A stretch of DNA of 64,000 bases from an uncultured Eubacteriales bacterium (GTDB taxonomy: Bacteria > Bacillota > Clostridia > Peptostreptococcales > Anaerovoracaceae): assembly GCA_900315485.1 (NCBI GenBank), contig OMZI01000007.1, positions 1-64,000 of the forward strand, written 5' to 3'. This document shows, in pieces, positions 61,618 through 64,000 of this stretch. The notes under the pieces are model-generated. The model saw only the letters and a list, made by a program, of their open reading frames with translations. It was not told the DNA's origin and did no database searches. A program made the position numbers and the translations under genes. Within the stretch, counting starts at the first letter, position 1, and each line of letters begins with the position of its first letter.

Positions 61618-63990
61618 CTAGAAGCTCTGAGCTGTTCTGTTGATGATCTCATCCTGCAGCTCTTTGTCCAGATTCCTGAAGTAATCAGAGTATCCTGCAA
61701 CACGGACGATCAGATCCTTGTAATCATCAGGGTTCTGCTGTGCCTTGAGCAGAGTCTCCTTATCGAATACGTTGAACTGTATGTGGTGACCGTCCATAGC
61801 GAAGTATGATCTGATAAGGCTTGCCAGGTTGTCAAGGCCGGTCTCGCCTGCGATAGCGCTCGGTGTGAACTTCTGGTTCAGAAGTGTTCCGCCTGTTGAG
61901 CAGTGGTCCATCTTAGCGCAGGACTTGATAACAGCTGTAGGGCCGTTTGTATCAGCGAACTTCTCAGGTGAGATACCCTCGGATACAGGCTTGTTTGCAA
62001 GTCTGCCGTTTGCTGTAGCACCGATAACTTCACCGAAGTAGATGTGGCATGTTGTCGGCAGCATGTCAACGTGATACTGTCCGCCGCTCATTGTAGGACG
62101 TCCTGTTACCTCGTCTCTGTACTGCTTGAATACATCCTGCATGATGTCATCAGCATAGTCGTCATCGTTTCCGTACTTAGGAGTCTTGTTCGTGACCATG
62201 TTGAAGATCTCTTCGTGGCCGACGAAGTTGTCATCCATAGCCTGGATCAGCTCTTCCATTGTGAAGTTGTGGTTATCAAATACGTTGTACTTGATAGCTG
62301 ACAGGCAGTCTGTGATAGTTCCGATACCAACACCCTGGATGTATCTTGTGTTGTATCTTGCACCGCCGTTGTTGTAATCCTTGCCCTTTTTGATGCAGTC
62401 GTTGGTTACGATCGACAGGCATGGTGCAGGCATGTAGTTAGCGTAAAGCTTCTCGATAACGTTGTTTCCGCGTACCTTGACATCTACCATGTGGTGGAGC
62501 TGCTTTTTGAAAGCATCCCAGAGATCATCATAGCTCTTGAAGTCCTTGGCATATCCTGTCTCGAGTCCGAGCTGCATTCCGGACTGGTTGTCGAATCCGT
62601 TGTAAAGTGTGAGCTGGAAGATCTTAGGGATGTTGAGGTATCCTGTCAGGATGTAAGCCTCGTTGCCCCATGAACCTGTCTCTACGCAGCCGGATGATCC
62701 GCCCTGTCTTGCGTCATCAAGAGTTTTGCCTGCATTGAGGAGCTCCTGAACGATCTCGTCTGTGTTGTAGAATGCCGGCTGGCCCCAGCCCTTTCTTGAG
62801 ATCTCGCATGCTCTCTTGAGGAATCTCTGCGGAGTCTTCTTGCTGATCTGAACATTGGAGTTAGGCTGAACGAGCTTCATCTCGTCCATGCAGTCGAGGA
62901 TCAGATAGCTGACGGCGTTGACGCCGTTGGTTCCGTCTTCCTTGATTCCGCCTGTGTTGATGTTTGCAAAATCTGTATATGTGCCGCTCTCCTTGAGAGT
63001 AACGCCTACCTTTACAGGTGCAGGCTGGTTGTTGAACTTGACCCAGAGGCACTCGAGGAGTTCGAGAGCTCTCTCGTCATCGAGGATGCCGTCCTCAACG
63101 TCCTTCTCATAGTAAGGGATGAGGTGCTGGTCGAGTCTTCCCGGGCTGAATGCGTCCCAAGGGTTCAGCTCTGTAGTAACTGCGAGGTGTGTGAACCAGT
63201 ACAGCTGGATAGCCTGCCAGTAAGTCTGAGGCTTGTGAGCCGGAATTACCTCGAGGTTAGCTGCCATCTGCTCGAGCTCTGCCTTACGTACAGGGTCTGT
63301 GCACTTTGCAGCCTCTTCCTTGATGAGGTCATGATATCTCTGGCCGAGGATAATAACTGCATCGCAGTCGATAGCCATAGCTTCAAGTTCGTCCTTCTTA
63401 GCGAGAGCTTCAGGATCGTTCATGAAGTCCAGATTGTTGATAGCTTCCTGGATCTCTTCCTTATATTCAGCGTATCCCTTTGTGAATACGTTCTTGCCGC
63501 CACATGTGTGTCCCGGACCTCTCTGCTCCATGAACTCTGTGAACATTCCTGCTGCATAGCAGTCTCTCCACTCCTGAGTCATGCTTGAGAGCAGCTTGTC
63601 TCTCATCGACTTACCCTTCCAGTAAGGGATGATGATCTCTTCCTGATCCCTGAGGTCCTGCTCAGTAACGGAATAGTTAACGACCTTTCTGTCGTTCATG
63701 ATGTGCATATCCTCAAGGGTATGGCATGTGAGCTCAGGGAATGTCGGTGAGGACTGTGGGTCCTTACCCTTTTCGCCTACGATCAGTTCGCCTTCTCCGA
63801 GGTAGAGAGTCTTCCTGCTGAAGTACTCTTTGAGCACGAGAGCTCTGAGTACAGGGAGGGAGACCTTGTCTTCCCATTCCTTGTAGACTTCAGTCTCGAT
63901 AAGTGCTCTTTCGAGATCGATGTGCGGCTGAGTCTCCATACTTACTTTTCTGAGAGCCTTGATCCTTGCATTCATTCCGCGTTCTTCCAT
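61618..63990 (-). CDS. hypD: trans-4-Hydroxy-L-proline dehydratase (glycyl radical enzyme)
   Basis: 790 residues. The active-site loop GGSSGCVETGSWG holds the thiyl cysteine and catalytic Glu, and the glycyl-radical loop RVAGYSDYF lies near the C-terminus. These, with NTGGI, QISKKTPQRFLKRACEISRKGWGQPAFYN and RGPGHTCGG, match the characterised Clostridioides difficile HypD rather than pyruvate formate-lyase or choline lyase (GCVEP). It removes water from hydroxyproline to give pyrroline-5-carboxylate, for reduction to proline. It needs a radical-SAM activase (HypE), expected outside the window. Start ATG follows GAGGATC; the window ends 10 bp beyond. Oxygen-sensitive, so the organism is anaerobic. 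Confidence 0.96.
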   Translation of the reverse strand: MEERGMNARIKALRKVSMETQPHIDLERALIETEVYKEWEDKVSLPVLRALVLKEYFSRKTLYLGEGELIVGEKGKDPQSSPTFPELTCHTLEDMHIMNDRKVVNYSVTEQDLRDQEEIIIPYWKGKSMRDKLLSSMTQEWRDCYAAGMFTEFMEQRGPGHTCGGKNVFTKGYAEYKEEIQEAINNLDFMNDPEALAKKDELEAMAIDCDAVIILGQRYHDLIKEEAAKCTDPVRKAELEQMAANLEVIPAHKPQTYWQAIQLYWFTHLAVTTELNPWDAFSPGRLDQHLIPYYEKDVEDGILDDERALELLECLWVKFNNQPAPVKVGVTLKESGTYTDFANINTGGIKEDGTNGVNAVSYLILDCMDEMKLVQPNSNVQISKKTPQRFLKRACEISRKGWGQPAFYNTDEIVQELLNAGKTLDDARQGGSSGCVETGSWGNEAYILTGYLNIPKIFQLTLYNGFDNQSGMQLGLETGYAKDFKSYDDLWDAFKKQLHHMVDVKVRGNNVIEKLYANYMPAPCLSIVTNDCIKKGKDYNNGGARYNTRYIQGVGIGTITDCLSAIKYNVFDNHNFTMEELIQAMDDNFVGHEEIFNMVTNKTPKYGNDDDYADDIMQDVFKQYRDEVTGRPTMSGGQYHVDMLPTTCHIYFGEVIGATANGRLANKPVSEGISPEKFADTNGPTAVIKSCAKMDHCSTGGTLLNQKFTPSAIAGETGLDNLASLIRSYFAMDGHHIQFNVFDKETLLKAQQNPDDYKDLIVRVAGYSDYFRNLDKELQDEIINRTAQSF

Positions 63991-64000
63991 TTTGATCCTC

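Noticed and set aside
61618-63990. Choline trimethylamine-lyase or pyruvate formate-lyase
   Set aside because: The active-site loop reads SGCVETG, as in HypD, and the rest of the protein matches the known hydroxyproline dehydratase; CutC has GCVEP.

Overview
The window looks like a chromosomal segment of an anaerobic member of the Clostridia. The evidence is mutually consistent: GlgC/GlgD-type glycogen synthesis, the diaminopimelate-dehydrogenase route to lysine under a lysine riboswitch, CdaA/CdaR, RicT, PrsW, class III fructose bisphosphatase, long-form HPF, a biotin-dependent Na+ decarboxylase, and the glycyl-radical enzyme HypD. Genes are dense and mostly on the minus strand. No phage, plasmid, rRNA, tRNA or CRISPR locus was found. 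I cannot name the genus.

Layout. 1-3179 is the N-terminal part of a secreted repeat-containing adhesin that runs off the left edge. 3513-11540 is an eight-gene minus-strand operon: MmdA-like carboxyltransferase, OadG, biotin carrier, OadB, OadA, aminotransferase, aspartate racemase, glutamate/aspartate symporter. A divergent LysR gene and then pckA and an Lrp regulator follow on the plus strand to 15181. Together these suggest uptake and fermentation of aspartate through oxaloacetate, with Na+ export and PEP formation. 15268-19787 is a lysine/DAP operon (dapA-dapB-ddh-lysA) behind a lysine riboswitch. Its dapA carries an internal frameshifting deletion, and REP-like palindromes lie in two of its gaps. 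Next come two tandem hypB-type GTPase genes, an asparaginase, and a composite repeat insert. 23373-35350 is glycogen metabolism: a GH13-GH77 fusion, glgA, glgD, glgC, glgP, glgB. 35407-48255 is housekeeping (prsW, fbp, murA, trmN6-like, ricT, holB, tmk, YitT, ABC exporter, acetyltransferase) with several small membrane proteins. 48505-53927 holds pta, an LOR/SDH-domain protein, hslO, a macrodomain protein and a PPi-type phosphofructokinase. gltX and a nucleotidyltransferase gene run divergently. 56951-61366 is cdaR-cdaA-LCP-hpf, and hypD closes the window.

The most unusual signal is a dispersed family of long imperfect hairpins in intergenic DNA: 11671-11752, 28263-28482, 48350-48440, 61499-61608 and, more weakly, 5634-5700. 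Their arms are unrelated in sequence but pair well. They share an internal motif, GTCCTC on the 5' side and TGCGG on the 3' side, flanking a variable apical helix. I do not recognise this class. A second family, REP-like palindromes with the core GGGGACGGTTCT, occurs at three loci and abuts stop codons.
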